64,000 bases of DNA from Actinomucor elegans. Its lineage: Eukaryota > Mucoromycota > Mucoromycetes > Mucorales > Mucoraceae. Every line of letters starts with the position of its first letter. Within the stretch, counting starts at the first letter, position 1. A program made the position numbers and the translations under genes. The notes below the pieces were generated by a model that had not been told where the DNA came from, did no database searches, and worked only from the letters and a program-made list of their open reading frames with translations. The stretch is from positions 62,001-126,000 of the forward strand of contig JAMSLZ010000024.1 of NCBI GenBank assembly GCA_026027325.1, read 5' to 3'. Of this stretch, positions 11,054-24,279 are shown piece by piece.

Positions 11054-12601
11054 ATGAGTTGGAAGGTGAGATAAAGAACACAGTCGTGTCAAGATGAATT
11101 ATTATTAAAAGGAAAGCAATTGTATTAGGGTCTACAAAAGGCAGTCAACCGATTGCCATACCAATTGCTATCAAAAAAGAGTGAAGGTAACTTTGCAGTA
11201 TCAGCAACAGGTATTATTTAGATATTGAACTTGTAGATAGGGACAAAAGATCCAGAATATTTAGGGTTAGAAAAACAATTCAACGAGCTGTCAAAAACAG
11301 TTGAAGTGCTCGGTAAAGATGCAGGTCTTTTTCGGGATAGTATAGCAGGTAAAAAAAAAAAAAAAAATAATAATAAAAATAAAAATAAAAAAAAAAGAAC
11401 CCTTGTTTGCAATTATACGTTCAGATAGAGCCTAACAACTTCCATAGCCATGTTGTCCAATCAAGCTGCTATGGCACATTATCTATCTATGATTTATGAT
11501 GCTAGCTTAGGTACTGAAGCGCCCGAGGGTACAGTTCAAAAGCGATTTCAACAAACTGCAGCAGCCAATCTTCAAGCTGTCAATGATGCAGAAGCAGCCA
11601 TGGCCTATTGTCGAGACGAAGTGTTACCCGAGCTTGACGTCGTGGATCGTGACATTGTACGACCATTGTTGGAACTGTCTGAAATTATCAAAGTTATTCA
11701 GAAAACCATGATCAAGCGGGACCATAAACTGATAGATTATGATCGACATCGTATTGCTTTACAAAAGCTGAATAGTAAGGCAGAAAGAAGTTTTAGTGAG
11801 GAAAAACAGATTTTCAAGGTAAAAAAAAAAGGCACATTTAGTGGCTGCTTGAATTCACACTCGCCACACACTTAGGTTCAAGCACAATTAGATACAGCTA
11901 CACAGGATTACAATTATCTAAATAATATGCTTAAATCTGAATTGCCTCGTTTCTTTGCGCTCAAATCCAGTTTTATTCAACCCGTGTTTGAACATCTATT
12001 CAATATGCAAGCTCGCATTTATGGTATGATCTATGCACGATGCTATGAGTTATTACAGCAAAACTTGGAGGTGTTTTCAACCAATACTATGGGTATCGAA
12101 CAAGGATTTACAGCGCGTCGACAGCAACACGATGTTCGTAGTGAGATGGAAAACATGGATTTACTTAAATCTGGAGGCAAAGCTTGGTTAGCTGCATCGG
12201 GTGGTGCCAATAACAGTAAACTATCGTTGCAGGAACGGGCAGCTATAAAGGCAGCAGAGGCAAACGCATCGTCTACAGTTGATCCCTACTACAATAACCA
12301 TGCAGGAGCTATCGCAGCACCTCCTCCACCTCCTGCGTATGGTGTGACGGCCAATTCAACGCCTTATGGTGCTAAACAGTATGTCGTGGCTTTGTATGAT
12401 TATACTGCACAGGCAGCAGGTGATCTTAGTTTTAAAAGAGATGATCGGATTGAAATTGTAGAAAAGACGGCAGATACCAATGATTGGTGGACAGGACGAT
12501 TAAATGGTGTGACAGGTGTATTTCCAGGTATGTAATTAAACTTGGAGTAGTTTCATGTTGATTGATGCATTTCTCTAGGCAATTATGTACAAGAATTATA
12601 G
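11054..12601 (+). CDS. RVS167: BAR-SH3 amphiphysin-like protein (Rvs167), 407 aa
   Basis: Amphiphysin homologue that bends membrane and acts at cortical actin patches during endocytosis, in yeast paired with Rvs161. Exons 11054-11065 (a 12-bp first exon), 11129-11186, 11241-11348, 11448-11818, 11876-12527 and 12579-12601 join in phase. The N-terminus MSWKGLQKAVNRLPYQLL matches the conserved MSxKGxxKAVxR start of Rvs167. Residues up to about 250 form the BAR domain, including KRDHKLIDYDRHRI and YNYLNNMLKSELPRFF. An Ala/Pro-rich linker with APPPPPPAYG follows. The SH3 domain spans about residues 350-407 with ALYDYTAQ, NDWWTGRL and GVFPGNYVQEL. The tiny first and last exons are missed by simple open-frame reading. 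Confidence 0.92.
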
Positions 12602-12901
12602 AGTTAAAAAAAGGTCTTTTTTAATCATGGAAACAGAATGGCAAAAGGGATATATAAAACGGGAGTTAGATATTTAATAAATATAAAAGAGGGCATAAAT
12701 GAGAGATATAAAAAAAAAGAAGTTATATATAATAGACTAGAGTCGTCGTTGTTGTTGTTGTGTGTGAGTGGGTATAGAGAAGTATAAAGAAGTAAAATCT
12801 GTCATAAGGTTTGGCTTAGTGTTTCATGATTTTTTTTGTGGGTTTTTGCTTATTCCAGAGGGGAGATTTTTGTATATCATATATAACTTTTTTTTTCTTG
12901 G
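12602..12901. other. Convergent 3' region of RVS167 and the STE20-type kinase
   Basis: This contains a gttgtt microsatellite at about 12747-12760 and AT-rich runs. No gene is seen. Confidence 0.55.
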
Positions 12902-14433
12902 TTAACAAGGTGGTAAGACATGGTTAACGAATCTTGCTAGTTCGACTGAAGTGGAACACTTGAGAAGTCTGCTTTGAACGTGAGCGTCAATTTCCTATAG
13001 AAACACAAAACAATTAAAATTCGTCCTCAGCATACTATTTAAAATTAAACTTTACGGAAAGAACATCCTTTGCAGTAGGTCTTGTTTGTGGTACTTCATC
13101 TAATAGCCAAGCAACCAGTCCCCGCATGTACATGGTGGGATAGCTGTAGGTAAACGTAGGGCTTGGTTCACTCAAGATTGTAGAGAACAGTTCCATTTCA
13201 TCCTTGATAAGATAGTGGGGTGGAACACGGTCCATCATTTCAATCACGGTAATACCAAGGGACCACATGTCAATCTTTTCAGTGTAAGGCTGTTCCCGAA
13301 TTACTTCGGGTGCCATCCATTTACTTGTACCCAGACGGTCACGATTACGCTTGGTTGTACGAGTGGCAAGTCCAAAGTCAGCTATTTTTTTTTTTGTGAA
13401 AGGGTTAGTAATAATATATTAAATGTGTCTATGAAATTACCTAGTTTGACTTCGCCGTTCCAACCCAATAGCAAGTTTTCACACTTGATATCGCGATGGA
13501 TATAACCCTTATTGTGAAGGTAATTCAAAGCCTTCAAGGTTTCGCAAGCAATATGAATAGTATGCTCTTCTGGAATGCCTCGTTGGCAAAGAACGGCAAA
13601 TACAGAACAACGTTGAAGGTCCATGGCCATCCAAACATCATCACGCCATAAAGTCACTTCACGAAGTCGAATCAGATTGGCGTGACCCGAAGACATGATA
13701 CGGAGTTCTCTAACAATAGCTGCTTTATACTCGCGATCGGGGTCTAATCGACATCTTTTAATAGCTAAATGCAAATTTTTCTTGTACTTGTGAGTAGCGC
13801 GTACTACCGAGCCATTGACACTAAAAGACGCGTTAATATCGGTAAAAAAAAATAGCTACATTTTTAGTACTCACCCAGTACCGACTTCCTTGAATCCTGC
13901 GTACTTGTTACGTGGATCAAGTGTAGAAACTTGAATCTTCTTTTGATGTGATAAAGCTTTACGAACTCGTCTTTCAAATTCGTTTTCCGATCGGACTAAA
14001 GGAGGCAGCTGGGGAATTTCCGTGCTTGGTCCCACAGGATACCAGCGTTTCTTTTCATCTAGCTTGTTACTAGAAGGATATTCACGTAAACTAAACGCAT
14101 TTTTGTTATTATATGGTTCTGGTTTCAAGAAACAATCAGGACCAAATACATTTGGGATCTCATAGAATCCAGGAGGACGCCAGATTTCCTATTGAAACAA
14201 AGTTAGTATACTATTTAGAGTGCATACAATCTAATATATACTTTGACAAGATTGGCGGCAGCGGTATTATTAGAAGTTGAGCTATAAAAGGAAGGCTGGC
14301 GAATACAACCAGTAGATCTTCTCTTTAATGTCATATCGACAGTAGTCATCAAGTTGGTCTTTTCAGTAGTTAAAGATCTCGATTTACGAAGTTGCTGTTG
14401 TTGCTTAGGAAGCGAGTTTCGTTTATCAAACAT
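12902..14433 (-). CDS. STE20/PAK-type serine/threonine protein kinase, 434 aa
   Basis: Cytosolic protein kinase related to the STE20/PAK group. Exons 14433-14242, 14188-13875, 13820-13441, 13381-13056 and 12994-12902 join in phase. The kinase domain starts at about residue 162 and runs to about 420. It shows the Gly-rich loop GTGVNGSVV, the ATP-lysine K190 in LAIKR, catalytic HRDIKCENLL (D279), DFG at 297-299 and MAPEV at 318-322. The activation segment TSKWMAPE is STE20-like (PAKs have TPYWMAPE). The first 160 residues contain a basic Ser-rich stretch and EIWRPPGFYEIP but no CRIB or PH domain, so direct control by Cdc42/Rac is not evident. The last exon adds a 30-residue helical tail ending FVNHVLPPC. 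Confidence 0.85.
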
Positions 14434-14980
14434 GGTACGCTTTTATTTTGATTAATTTATGTATGTGTGAAAAAAAAATTTTTTTTTCATTTTTTTTCCT
14501 TACATTTTTCTCTTGATCCTTTGCAGCGGCAAGGATGTGTTTGCCAAACTTGTGGTTGGTGGTATTGTTGGATAAGTGAAGCATAGTTAAATAATTAATA
14601 GTCTAAAGATGAATGTTGGGTAAAATGATTGATCATGCAATGCTCTTGAAAGTATAGAAAAAGTAAAAAGGAAAGAAAGAGAAAGAAACAAAGAAAACGT
14701 ATTTTTGCACCCTATATATAATGGTTTGTGCATGTAGTGTAAAAAAAGACAGGCACCACATGAACCGTGCGGGGATTCAATAGAAGAAGCATATGAATTA
14801 CATACACCACGTGTAGACATCAAAACGTGGTTTCATAAAGACTTCCATTGTATGAATACACGTGTAGAAATCCACATGGTAACTCAGTAATATCGGCACA
14901 TTGCCATTTCTGATGATGCACGAACCAGTGAACTATAGCAACACGGACCAAGCTAAACGGTTAAAAAGAACGTGCATTTA
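14434..14980. other. Promoter region of the STE20-type kinase
   Basis: No supported gene. It contains A8/T9 runs near 14469-14485 and small open frames without recognisable content. Confidence 0.5.
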
Positions 14981-15250
14981 TTAAATGTTATTTAAATCTC
15001 TCTTGACGCTTCTAGGCGAACGATTATGCTTAGTTGCATGGCCAAAGCTCGTAGGCGATACATGTTCTTCTTCTTCTTTAGGTTGCTTTTTCTCTTTGCT
15101 TGGGTTTTCCTTTGATGATTGCTCTACATCTTCAGACCATGGGATATCAACAGTACCATGACCAGTAGAGATTGGCTTAGATTCTATACTTCAATTAGAT
15201 ACATATATATAATGTCTTTTTGTCGATCAATAGATACCTGTATTGTTCAT
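14981..15250 (-). CDS. Small charged protein, 71 aa, unknown
   Basis: I do not recognise this protein. Two exons, 15250-15238 (13 bp) and 15183-14981, join in phase. The intron has a GTATCT donor and a TAG acceptor. The product starts MNNTESKPISTGHGTVDIPW and carries a Lys/Glu-rich middle (KEKKQPKEEEEHVSPTS). It ends HNRSPRSVKRDLNNI. Composition suggests a disordered, possibly phosphorylated protein, with SP motifs in HVSPTS and NRSPRS. The start lies about 70 bases downstream of the SLD5 stop on the same strand. The open second exon and clean phase support a real gene. Confidence 0.55.
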
Positions 15251-15319
15251 TTTACATAAAAAAATTAAGAAAAAGAAAAAGAGAAAACAGTGGGAATTGG
15301 GGTTTCAGTTTATTTATGC

Positions 15320-16226
15320 CTAGATTAATCTCACTTTTTTTTCCTTCAAATGTTCTCGAACGTCACTATAGCGTAATATAAAAGTATCACCTACTTCAAA
15401 CAACACGCTATCTTCTTTACCAACATCAATATGACCAAGTGTACTTAATACACGGCAAAACACGGCCGCATCCAAGTTGGGCTGCACTACCATGTTCATA
15501 TCTACCGAAATTTCATCCTGTTTGTGCTGTGATCGAGGCAATAGATATAGAAAGGAATCATGATTATGGCCTTGGATCAAGTCTTCGTACCGTCTGGCGT
15601 ATTCGATCTCTTGAGAAGACAGTAATTCCTTTAAATTGGGTTGACGCAGGATATGCAACGTGTACTTTTCGATCTAAAATGTCAAACTAAAAATTAGCGT
15701 TTCCATAGCAACCACTTCAGTAACCGCACCAATCACCAAGTGTTTTCATAACTCAAAAAAAGAAATAACCTCTTCATACCTTGAATAAGCGAACTCTTAA
15801 GTAACTCTTTAATACAAACTTGACTCGCTCTATTTCAGTTTGATATATCATGCTTTCGAATTTATTTTGTACATTGGTCTCCATATCTTCCATAATGCGC
15901 TCAGCCTAATATACATGAATATCATTGAATAAGTGATATGTCACCTATTTTTTTTTTTTTTTTACCTGTGACTCGATGGCTAGAATCAAGGGCTCCACCA
16001 GAGAATGCTCATACGGTAATAATTCAGGTGCATTACGTTCATCCATCCAGACTTTGGTCAATTCAGCTATCGTTTCACCAGCAGATTTGTTCAAAATACC
16101 GGCATCTTCAAAAAGCGGCAGTTGTGAATTTAGAAAGCTTGGCTCTTCATTGCCGTCATATTGGCCGTAAGACGGTAAAGAAGAGAATGTAACGTCATTT
16201 TGAGAAATGTCTTGTGAGGAATTCAT
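15320..16226 (-). CDS. SLD5: GINS complex subunit Sld5, 246 aa
   Basis: Subunit of the GINS tetramer (Sld5-Psf1-Psf2-Psf3), part of the CMG replicative helicase in the nucleus. Exons 16226-15966, 15905-15780 and 15673-15320 join in phase. The N-terminal half is the helical A domain with ELTKVWMDERNAPELLPYE and ESQAERIMEDMETN, then ERVKFVLKSYLRVRLFKIEKY, the hallmark stretch of Sld5. The C-terminal B domain ends with TFILRYSDVREHL. The length is close to the usual 220-290 aa. Long T tracts lie inside the first intron (15950-15963) and just upstream of the start. Confidence 0.88.
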
Positions 16227-18822
16227 ATCGAGCAGTTGCTAAAAAGAAGAAGCCAGAAAAAAAAAAAACATTTTTTTTTTTTTTTTTTTTTTTGGTTCAA
16301 GTCGCGTAGAAAAAAAAAAGACGTGTTTTGAAGAACTGATTGATTTTTTTGCAGCTAGAACTGAAATTTTAAAGCCAAGAAATAGGTATCAACATGTATA
16401 CAACGGTATATCCATATTACAGTGTTTTCTACTTAGTATAATCTGTAAAGAACTCTATTGTTTTTTTAAATGTTATACGTTTTGTAAGGTTATGAATGGA
16501 AATTGGACACTCTAGAAAGTGGAAAACGCTATTACGCCGAATCTTTATACTATACGTCGGTAATGCAGGATGATTTCTATAGTATCATTATTCGATAGAA
16601 AGTCATTATTCTATTGATTGCCCGGGAATCAAAGCTACATCTCGGTTGGTTGCTTAGTTATAGATGAAATGACAAAACTTCATGGATTCTGTCGAGTAAC
16701 ACTCACGAATAATTCATGTAAATTAAGCCATCCAATGAAAATGATTAATTTAACCGAATTATTAACTTTTGGATTTGGGTACCAAAATTTACATATCAAG
16801 TAGAAATACCAATGTTCAAGATGAACAGTATAGGTTAATCGTTGGTATTTAATTAATGATGTATGTTATTAAATCCTCTTTTGAATAATACCAATTGGGC
16901 GGCGAACCTGTAGGGAAATAAACAATCAGAAAAGAGAAAAGTTTTATCTTTTGATCAGTTGTGGAACTTTCTAATCTTTTTATCCTTACATACAATTTGT
17001 CCATTTGAATGATCATATTTATTTTTATTCATGTCCCGGCTTTACAGACCGCAGTTCTATTCACTGCAAACATAGGTCATTTTTTAAATTGTAGACATGC
17101 TGATTGAAGGATATATAGTAATAGACCTGTTTTATTGTTTTCTCGTCATCCTATCGAAAAAGCTTCATCAGCCGATTAAATCAACAATTTAACAATGTCG
17201 ATCAAAGACCCTCGATTAATATACACAAAAGGCATACCTTTTAGCTTAATGACATTGACTTATGCGTAAAACGGTGGGTAAAAATAAGGCCCTGGTATTA
17301 TTAGGTACCACAAAGCCTCTTCTTGATCCATAATGAATCCTAAATGTATGCAGCTTTTCCGAGATGGATATATAACAAACGTATGCTCTTTCTAAAAAAC
17401 TACACCATAACTGTTCTTCAGAGTACGCGGGTTCTGAAGGGCGCTGAAGACACTGTTTTTTAGACTAAAATGCTCAACTCACTTTGGAATAGCAAGAGTT
17501 GACTATTGAACTTGAATCTATATTAGATACTTTGATCCTGTTTTTGAATGCTACAAGTCTCAATATGATGCCCTGTTTTCTATTGGTTATCAATATTTCA
17601 TTAACTTTTTGCCCGAGGGCCGGTGTTGAAAGTCAAATATAATAATTTCTCAATGAGCTTTAGAATAATAGTAATGCTCCGACACATAGCATGATACTTA
17701 TTCACAAAGCTTGTATAACATTACATATCACATTGAATGATACAAAGAAAATCTTGTATTTCCTTACATTTATAGAGTTTATTCTAATGAAAAGTTGATT
17801 TTTTCTTATTTTGTAAATATGTTTGTAGCTCGTGTTTTGCAAGTGTAATGTACAAAAACACACACAAGAACATACTTTCAAATATGCTCTAGCTAAGTTA
17901 CTTATTAATTATGCCGTCTCCATGCTTCATGAAGGAAGTGGTATTTAGAAATCTGGGGCAAAGGGCATACCTTCAGGATTTTTCTAACATTGGGTCGTTT
18001 TAGACATCTTTTAAGTATTCTAGTTTTAATGTTGCATGTTTAAGGTACGCCACCGCTTTTATTAGAATTTTTACACAACCATTATTCAATATTTGTATTG
18101 CAGTTTAACGATTAGCTATAAGCATGAATCGATATGATTTGATTACAACGATTTATAGATTTCCTGAGCAATCCTGGTCAGATTTCGCATATGTTGACTG
18201 GTACATATTCATAACGAGCTATTAGATCTATTACAACCATTAGTTACTACATGGCAGTTAGTTCACTATACTAATCGATGATTTGCCAGTAATTAATAAC
18301 ATACATTTCACGCAATCTAGATCTATACATCCATAGATCTCTCAGTTGATCTCCATTACTGGTTGCTTCTGACAGGTGATTTGCACTCAGAATAAATAAT
18401 CACCCCCTTTTTTAATTGGAAGATAGCGAATATATTATGCTCGTCAACTAATAGAAGTTAGTACTTACAAGACAAGCAATACTTATTTGCATTTAACAGC
18501 CTTAACATAAATTATGGAAAACCATATTTCCTTTTAAATGGTATAGGGTGTAAAAACCGTTATACAGACATTGTCAACTAACGTTTGCCTTTTGCGCTGC
18601 ATAATCACGAAAGTTATAGTCAATTGTCGCAAGCTATGTCTGCGTTATAATTGTAACGAAATTCGAAGCCATACATGTATTGCATTATTGAATTATAATC
18701 GTTGCAATATTTGATAGACTCCTGTCAAAGATACTTAGACCCTCACAGTTTACTCTTTAGATACTCAAACAATTTTAAGTATAATATTTTATTCAATTTG
18801 GTATACATTATTACATGAATGA
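16227..18822. other. 2.6-kb gene-poor region
   Basis: No supported gene. It begins with A and T homopolymers: A11 near 16259-16269 and T23 at 16271-16293, separated by a few bases and therefore able to fold as a hairpin. The rest is AT-rich with stops in every frame. Confidence 0.55.
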
Positions 18823-21800
18823 CTATGATTGAGGTGTATCTTCAAAGGGGTTCTCAATTACTGGTTCTTCTTCTATTGCATGACGACGCGAAGGTGCTGT
18901 ACGGCTTCTCTTAATAGATCGGCTGCGACGAATAGATCCAGTTCGTTGTAACGGTACACTCAACTGTCGACGCAATTCAACTGCTTGCTGGGGTTCCGCG
19001 TTTTCTTCCTCTTCATCAGATGATATCGTAGTAGCTAATGAAGGTTGATACATCGACACATGCATTGCAGGTAGAGATTGATGACGCATTGTGATAGATG
19101 CACCTGGTGGTATCACAGGTGGTAGTTGTGGTGGTGGCACTGTATGCCTTCTTTCTGGTGCTGGCCCATAAAACTCGACTGGTGGTGCTAAGCTATCATC
19201 AAGTGGTGATTCAATTTGTATCTTTTCATTATCCAGATCTTGATCTTCTTGCAGTATCTTTTCTTCGTATGCAGCCAAGTTAGCAGCGCTGGCATTAGGT
19301 GTGAATGAAGAATACATTTCGATATATTCTGAAGTAACATTACGTTCGTGTTGCAGTACTCGAGGTATAGGCAATTGAAGCATACTATCAGGCTGTTTGG
19401 GAATCTGTGGTGGCGGCGGCGGCGGTGGAGACAGTTGATTGTGAGAGTGTAGCAAAGGCTCTTCAGCGTCTGATTGACCGTATGATTGATGAGAAGAATA
19501 GGTCGTGTATCTTTGCAACGACATATTGCGGTCAGAGGTAACAGAGGTTACAGTCTGTTGGGCTTGAGTAATGACTTGATCTTCCTCTTCTTCTTCAGAG
19601 CTACTGCTGTCGACTTCGTCAATCTCTTTTTCAGTTATAGTTTCAAATTGTACATTAAAACCGGGTTCATGCAAAGTCATTCTATGGTGTTTCTTATGAT
19701 GGAATCCCTTGTCTTTATCCAAATCCATATCGTGCATGACATCCTTGCCATAGCGGTGAGCCATTTCGATTGTTTCATTGAATCGTTGCTGCTGTTCTTG
19801 AGCTACTAAAGGTTGCTTATATACCTTCTGTAACAAATGTTTAACATCGTCGTGGACAGTTGGAGCAGATAGCTTATCATGATATGCGGGATCCTGAAAC
19901 TGGCTTTGTAATGTAGAGGGCTTCTTTTTGGTCTTGGGTTTCTTCGGTTCACTTGCCATAAAGTTTTCATCAATGGTTGGTGCGCTAGTAGGTTCAGTAC
20001 CGGTCAAGTAGGAACCCAAAACATGCATACGTCTATAATACGCATATTGATATACCAACGTCAATACCGGTAATGGAATCAAGCAATACACCTGCACCAG
20101 GCCACCTTTCAATCTCAAAATTACCATCATTGTCAGTTGAAAGAAGACTACCGATGTCATAATCGTCTGAAACAAGACTGGCCAAATCTTACCACCACTC
20201 TCCATCTTGGTGACATAGACATACATCAACATATACTTGTACACAATGCCGGCTACCGAGAAATAGACCAGAGCGAACGGCAAAATCAGCGGCGACATGG
20301 CCGAATACACCAGCGCAATAGTAAAGAAGAACAATAACAGATTATAATTTTGAGAAAAGTTGAATTGAGGTGGTTGCGCCATTTCTCGCAGTTCGCGAGG
20401 ACTGGGACGTGTCAAGAACTTTTTGATAGTGATAGTAATCAGAGGTACCAACATGGCCAAATCCATAGTCAATGTCAGTGATTTGAGACAGACAAAGTTA
20501 ATCCAAAATGTAGAAACTTCGGCAATGTTCTTGGCAATTTGCATAATATATTCGGAAATGCTCTCATCGCTTGGTAAACTACCTGAAGCGATCAATGCGC
20601 GAAGCTGACCATAGATGCCAATCAGCATCGATGTCAAGGTAAAAACCAATAGATTATTGATGATAAAAAATACATAGAGTTTGGTCAGTACTTTTCGATC
20701 TAACGTTGTTTGAGTCCAATAGCCTTGCTGCTGAGAGAGGAAACGGAAAAAGATGGGCAACAAATAGAAAAAGATAGCCATAACAATAGGTGTAAAATAA
20801 GCTTGGATAACCCCCATAAGCACTTGATGATTCTCAATAAAGGTCTCTGAGTTGGGGATGAGGCGCACAAGGTTGATTATGTTGGAGGTAGCAGATAAAG
20901 CAGACATAGGGATCATCCATGCAAAGGTAAATACCCAATAAACACCACGGCCGATCCAGCGTTTGGTGGTGCGAGTCTTTTCTTCCAGCGGCAAATTAGA
21001 CCATACAAGGTCAGAAGGAGTGGGTGAAAGTCGGATTTGTAAGTGTTTGTTTAACAGACGTTCCGTAGCATGGGCCCATTCAATGCGATCAAACGTGACC
21101 CAGCCATAATGAGAGACCTTAGTTGATTGGCGTTTGCGCAATGTCTTGATTTCTTTATCTAAATCAGCCACTTCTTTAGTGTAATGCTCTATGGCGTCGA
21201 CTTTGCGACCACCCAAACATAAAAAGCCACCAATACGTACAGTTGGCCTCTTTTTTGTATCTGTGTCCTTTTTGCCATCTATATAAACTGTTAGTTTATC
21301 AATCACAACGCATTCGCTTATTAAACGTACCACTCAAATAGGAAGCCAAGGTAATTTCTAATTGTTTTACAGCTATTTCATGCTTCTCAAAAAGCTCAGA
21401 TAATTTCGAACTATGGTGCCCTATCATAGTATCTTTAATGGGATATTGAATAGCTTTTGTTGACTGGATCCATTCTTTTAGTTTCTCGTCTGAGCGCATA
21501 GAGGCAGGTATGCCGCTGACCATCAAGGACTTCATACTGATTTCGTTTTCAGGCAGACGAAAGAAATATTGACGCATATTAATATAATCACAAGAGGCAC
21601 GATACATGAAATAGGCGATCAGTAAAGAGAATAGCCAGGTGGCTGCGAATGGAGACCAATACCAATCCAGATTGGGGTCCGCTCTTAATTTTCCGTTCTG
21701 AAGATTGATGCCTGCAATGGACAAGATTTCAATACTGCCAGATGCTGGTGGCCAATCACCTGTGGCTCGCGTGGCTACAATGTTGATTGGAATCAAGACA

Positions 21801-22271
21801 AAGATACCAATAATGCTCATGATCAATAGCAGCCTCCTCAATAAACGAACAAATCGAATATATAGTAAGGCATCACATCCTATTTGTTCTAGTAGTATAT
21901 CGTCTGGTATTTTGATAATTGGTTTGATCCATGAAAACCATCGCTTAGATTCTATCACAGGTGGCTGATGTCTATATGAATCAGTTTTTTTTAGCAACTG
22001 ATATTGAGTTTTGGGTGACCATTGCTTACCCTTTGGTTGAAAATTTGGATTTAGGTGCATATACTAATGTATTTCTCTACGTAATAGTGTTGCTGTGTAT
22101 GAGTAAACTGGCATTGAGATCAAATAATATACATACAGGTCTTAAGAAACTGAAGCCTAACATGACAAGGGCAGCTGTACCAACGTTAATTCCCAATTGG
22201 ATACCCATCGACTGCATTGTAAACGAAGCATCTTGCTTTCTTTGATCATCAAACGGTACATACACACTCAT
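18823..22271 (-). CDS. CSC1/OSCA/TMEM63-type channel protein, copy A (intact, 1092 aa)
   Basis: Integral membrane protein of the DUF221 family, whose members are osmosensitive or mechanosensitive cation channels. Exons 22271-22137, 22076-22030, 21971-21331 and 21278-18823 join in phase. N-terminal membrane segments include IQLGINVGTAALVMLGFSFL (about 24-43), LLLIMSIIGIFVLIPINIVA and ATWLFSLLIAYFMY. A cytosolic PHM7-type domain follows (about 180-380). The 7-TM core (about 386-693) includes FTPIVMAIFFYLLPIFFRFL, STFWINFVCLKSLTLTMDLA, ALVYSAMSPLILPFALVYF and LIPLPVLTLVYQYAYY. The 400-residue tail (about 695-1092) is disordered and charged, with an SSSSEEEEED run, seven consecutive prolines and an Arg/Ser-rich segment before NPFEDTPQS. 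The tail is much longer than in typical fungal CSC1 proteins. This is the only copy with all parts intact. Confidence 0.92.
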
Positions 22272-24279
22272 CTCTGTATGTAAAAAGTTTAGTAAAGCAG
22301 AAAGAAAAAGTATATTATTCAGTGGCGCACTAGTTTAATATGTATTTATAGTTTTGGATTTGTCTTAATAAAGCAACCGTGTTACCATACTTTCAAGGGT
22401 AACTCCCTTTTACCCTATTTTTTTTTTCTGGAAAGAAAAAGCATCTATCATTAACTAATGTGATATAAATAAGTATTTATTCTTCAGCAAGAGTTACTAC
22501 ATATTCTGAAGTAGCTATGTTAGCAGCAGTAACTAGATCATTATCTTTAATTCATTCAGCCACGATGTATTTCAAAGATTGAGTTAATATAGTTGTTGCA
22601 CGACGTTTGGATGCGGCTTTTAAATATTCTGTAACTTTAACCAGACAATAAGCTGCTGTCAATGAAAAATAATATTCACATATCAGGCCACAAGCCCCAT
22701 CTAGATGAAAATTCGTCAATTGGCTGTATTTGTAAAATAACAAAGGTAACAAAGCCACTTTATACTACTGCGGCTCAAATATTTATCATTGATTATCGTT
22801 TTAACTACAAGGTGAAGTATGATCGTAAAGCTTTGTTTTTCGATCTATTCCACAGGTAAAAAATAACATTTGGCTAATCTTTTGAATTATTTTGATAACC
22901 TTAAATCAAAGCATTATAAGCTATCTATATATTAATGAGAATACTTATTCAGCCAGAGTAATATCCTCGCTATTGAATGATCAACTCTTAGTAATATCGT
23001 TGGTTGTAAGAAAATATATTATCCAAAGATGATCACGTTTGTTCTACTTCACTTTATGATATCCAGTTGAGTTTTTTTAAAAAAATATCAATGTTTATTC
23101 TTAACTGTGACACACATAAAAAAAGCTGATCTATAAAAACCATATTTCTAAAAGGCTATTAAATTGCCGCCGTCTGAGAGTAGTTTAGAATCTGTTAACA
23201 TCCTTAATCTCGTTTCAATTACCAAAATATTCATGATATGCAACAGATTTTTTTTAATAATTTACAGCATTTGTATTATTAATGAGCCATGAACCTAAAA
23301 TTCTTACTTCACCCTCTACAAAAAAAGTAGAACTCGCGAATTTGGACCCTAGATTCTTAGAAAATTTTCCAAAGTTGGACAATTTTCAACATCTCATCAT
23401 TTCTCGACTAATTCTGATTTGATGGCAGGTCCAATATGCATCATGTGTATAAATAATCCAATACATTATTAAAGAGATGAATAGCTGAGATGTCATGTGT
23501 TTTTATACAGTTTCTTCGTTCTAATGTTCTATTGTATATCTTTTGACCGATCCGAGTCAAATGCCGCATCAGACAACTAGTGTACATACTCAGTCGGAAT
23601 TACTGAATTTATTATAACCATGATTTAACTACAGAATAATTAGTCTATTTTACTAACCTATAATTAATACATAGATATGTAGATGACATTCATTTTTTTT
23701 ATAGCATTGATCTAATAATCCATAGATCAATAGTCCATTTCCAGTCAAAGATCGTGTCTGACTATTTGTTCATACTTAAAATAAGCAGCCGCTTCTATTG
23801 AAACCATTTTTTTTTAAAAATAAATAAATAGGATGGTAAATATAGGATCATATTCGTCATTAATTTATAGTCATTATTACTTACAAGACGAACAATACAT
23901 GTTTACTTTGAAAACTTAGTGGATACTATCTATTGAAGATTGGGTTTGCTATTAGGAGATTCAGTAATTGCAAGCAGATAATTAAGAAATATATTATTTT
24001 AGAGTGTAGAAATAGTTTTAATTCAATGTTACTTGGCGCTTGTTTGCCTTGTTTTACAGGTAGGAAATTGAGTCGTTATACATAAAGCTGCAATTACGCC
24101 ATCAACATGGGGGGAACTCCAATATCTATCTCATTGTGTTATAGAACAAACTTCCATTACATATTTTATGGATTTTGCAGAGTATTTTAGGGCCCAATGT
24201 CACCCGTCTCTAGTGTTTAGCCGAATTAAAGCATACTGTTTTATTGCAGGTTTGATATACATATTATATGGCGATTATG
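22272..24279. other. Flank between CSC1-like copies A and B
   Basis: No gene. The 5' flank of copy A at about 22480-22660 is similar to the flanks of B (about 27400) and C (about 32860). This shows that the duplicated unit includes upstream sequence. The remainder is AT-rich and featureless. Confidence 0.6.
22535..22660 (-). repeat. Duplicated upstream block, copy A version
   Basis: The block carries ttaattcattcagcc and then a cgacgtttgga-like core. Diverged copies lie upstream of CSC1-like B (about 27405-27530) and C (about 32875-33000). It is part of the segmental duplication unit. Whether it has a promoter role is unknown. Confidence 0.6.

Noticed and set aside
11218..11412. Minus-strand frame with a Phe/Leu-rich start
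   Set aside because: It is created by the A-rich intron of RVS167 read backwards.
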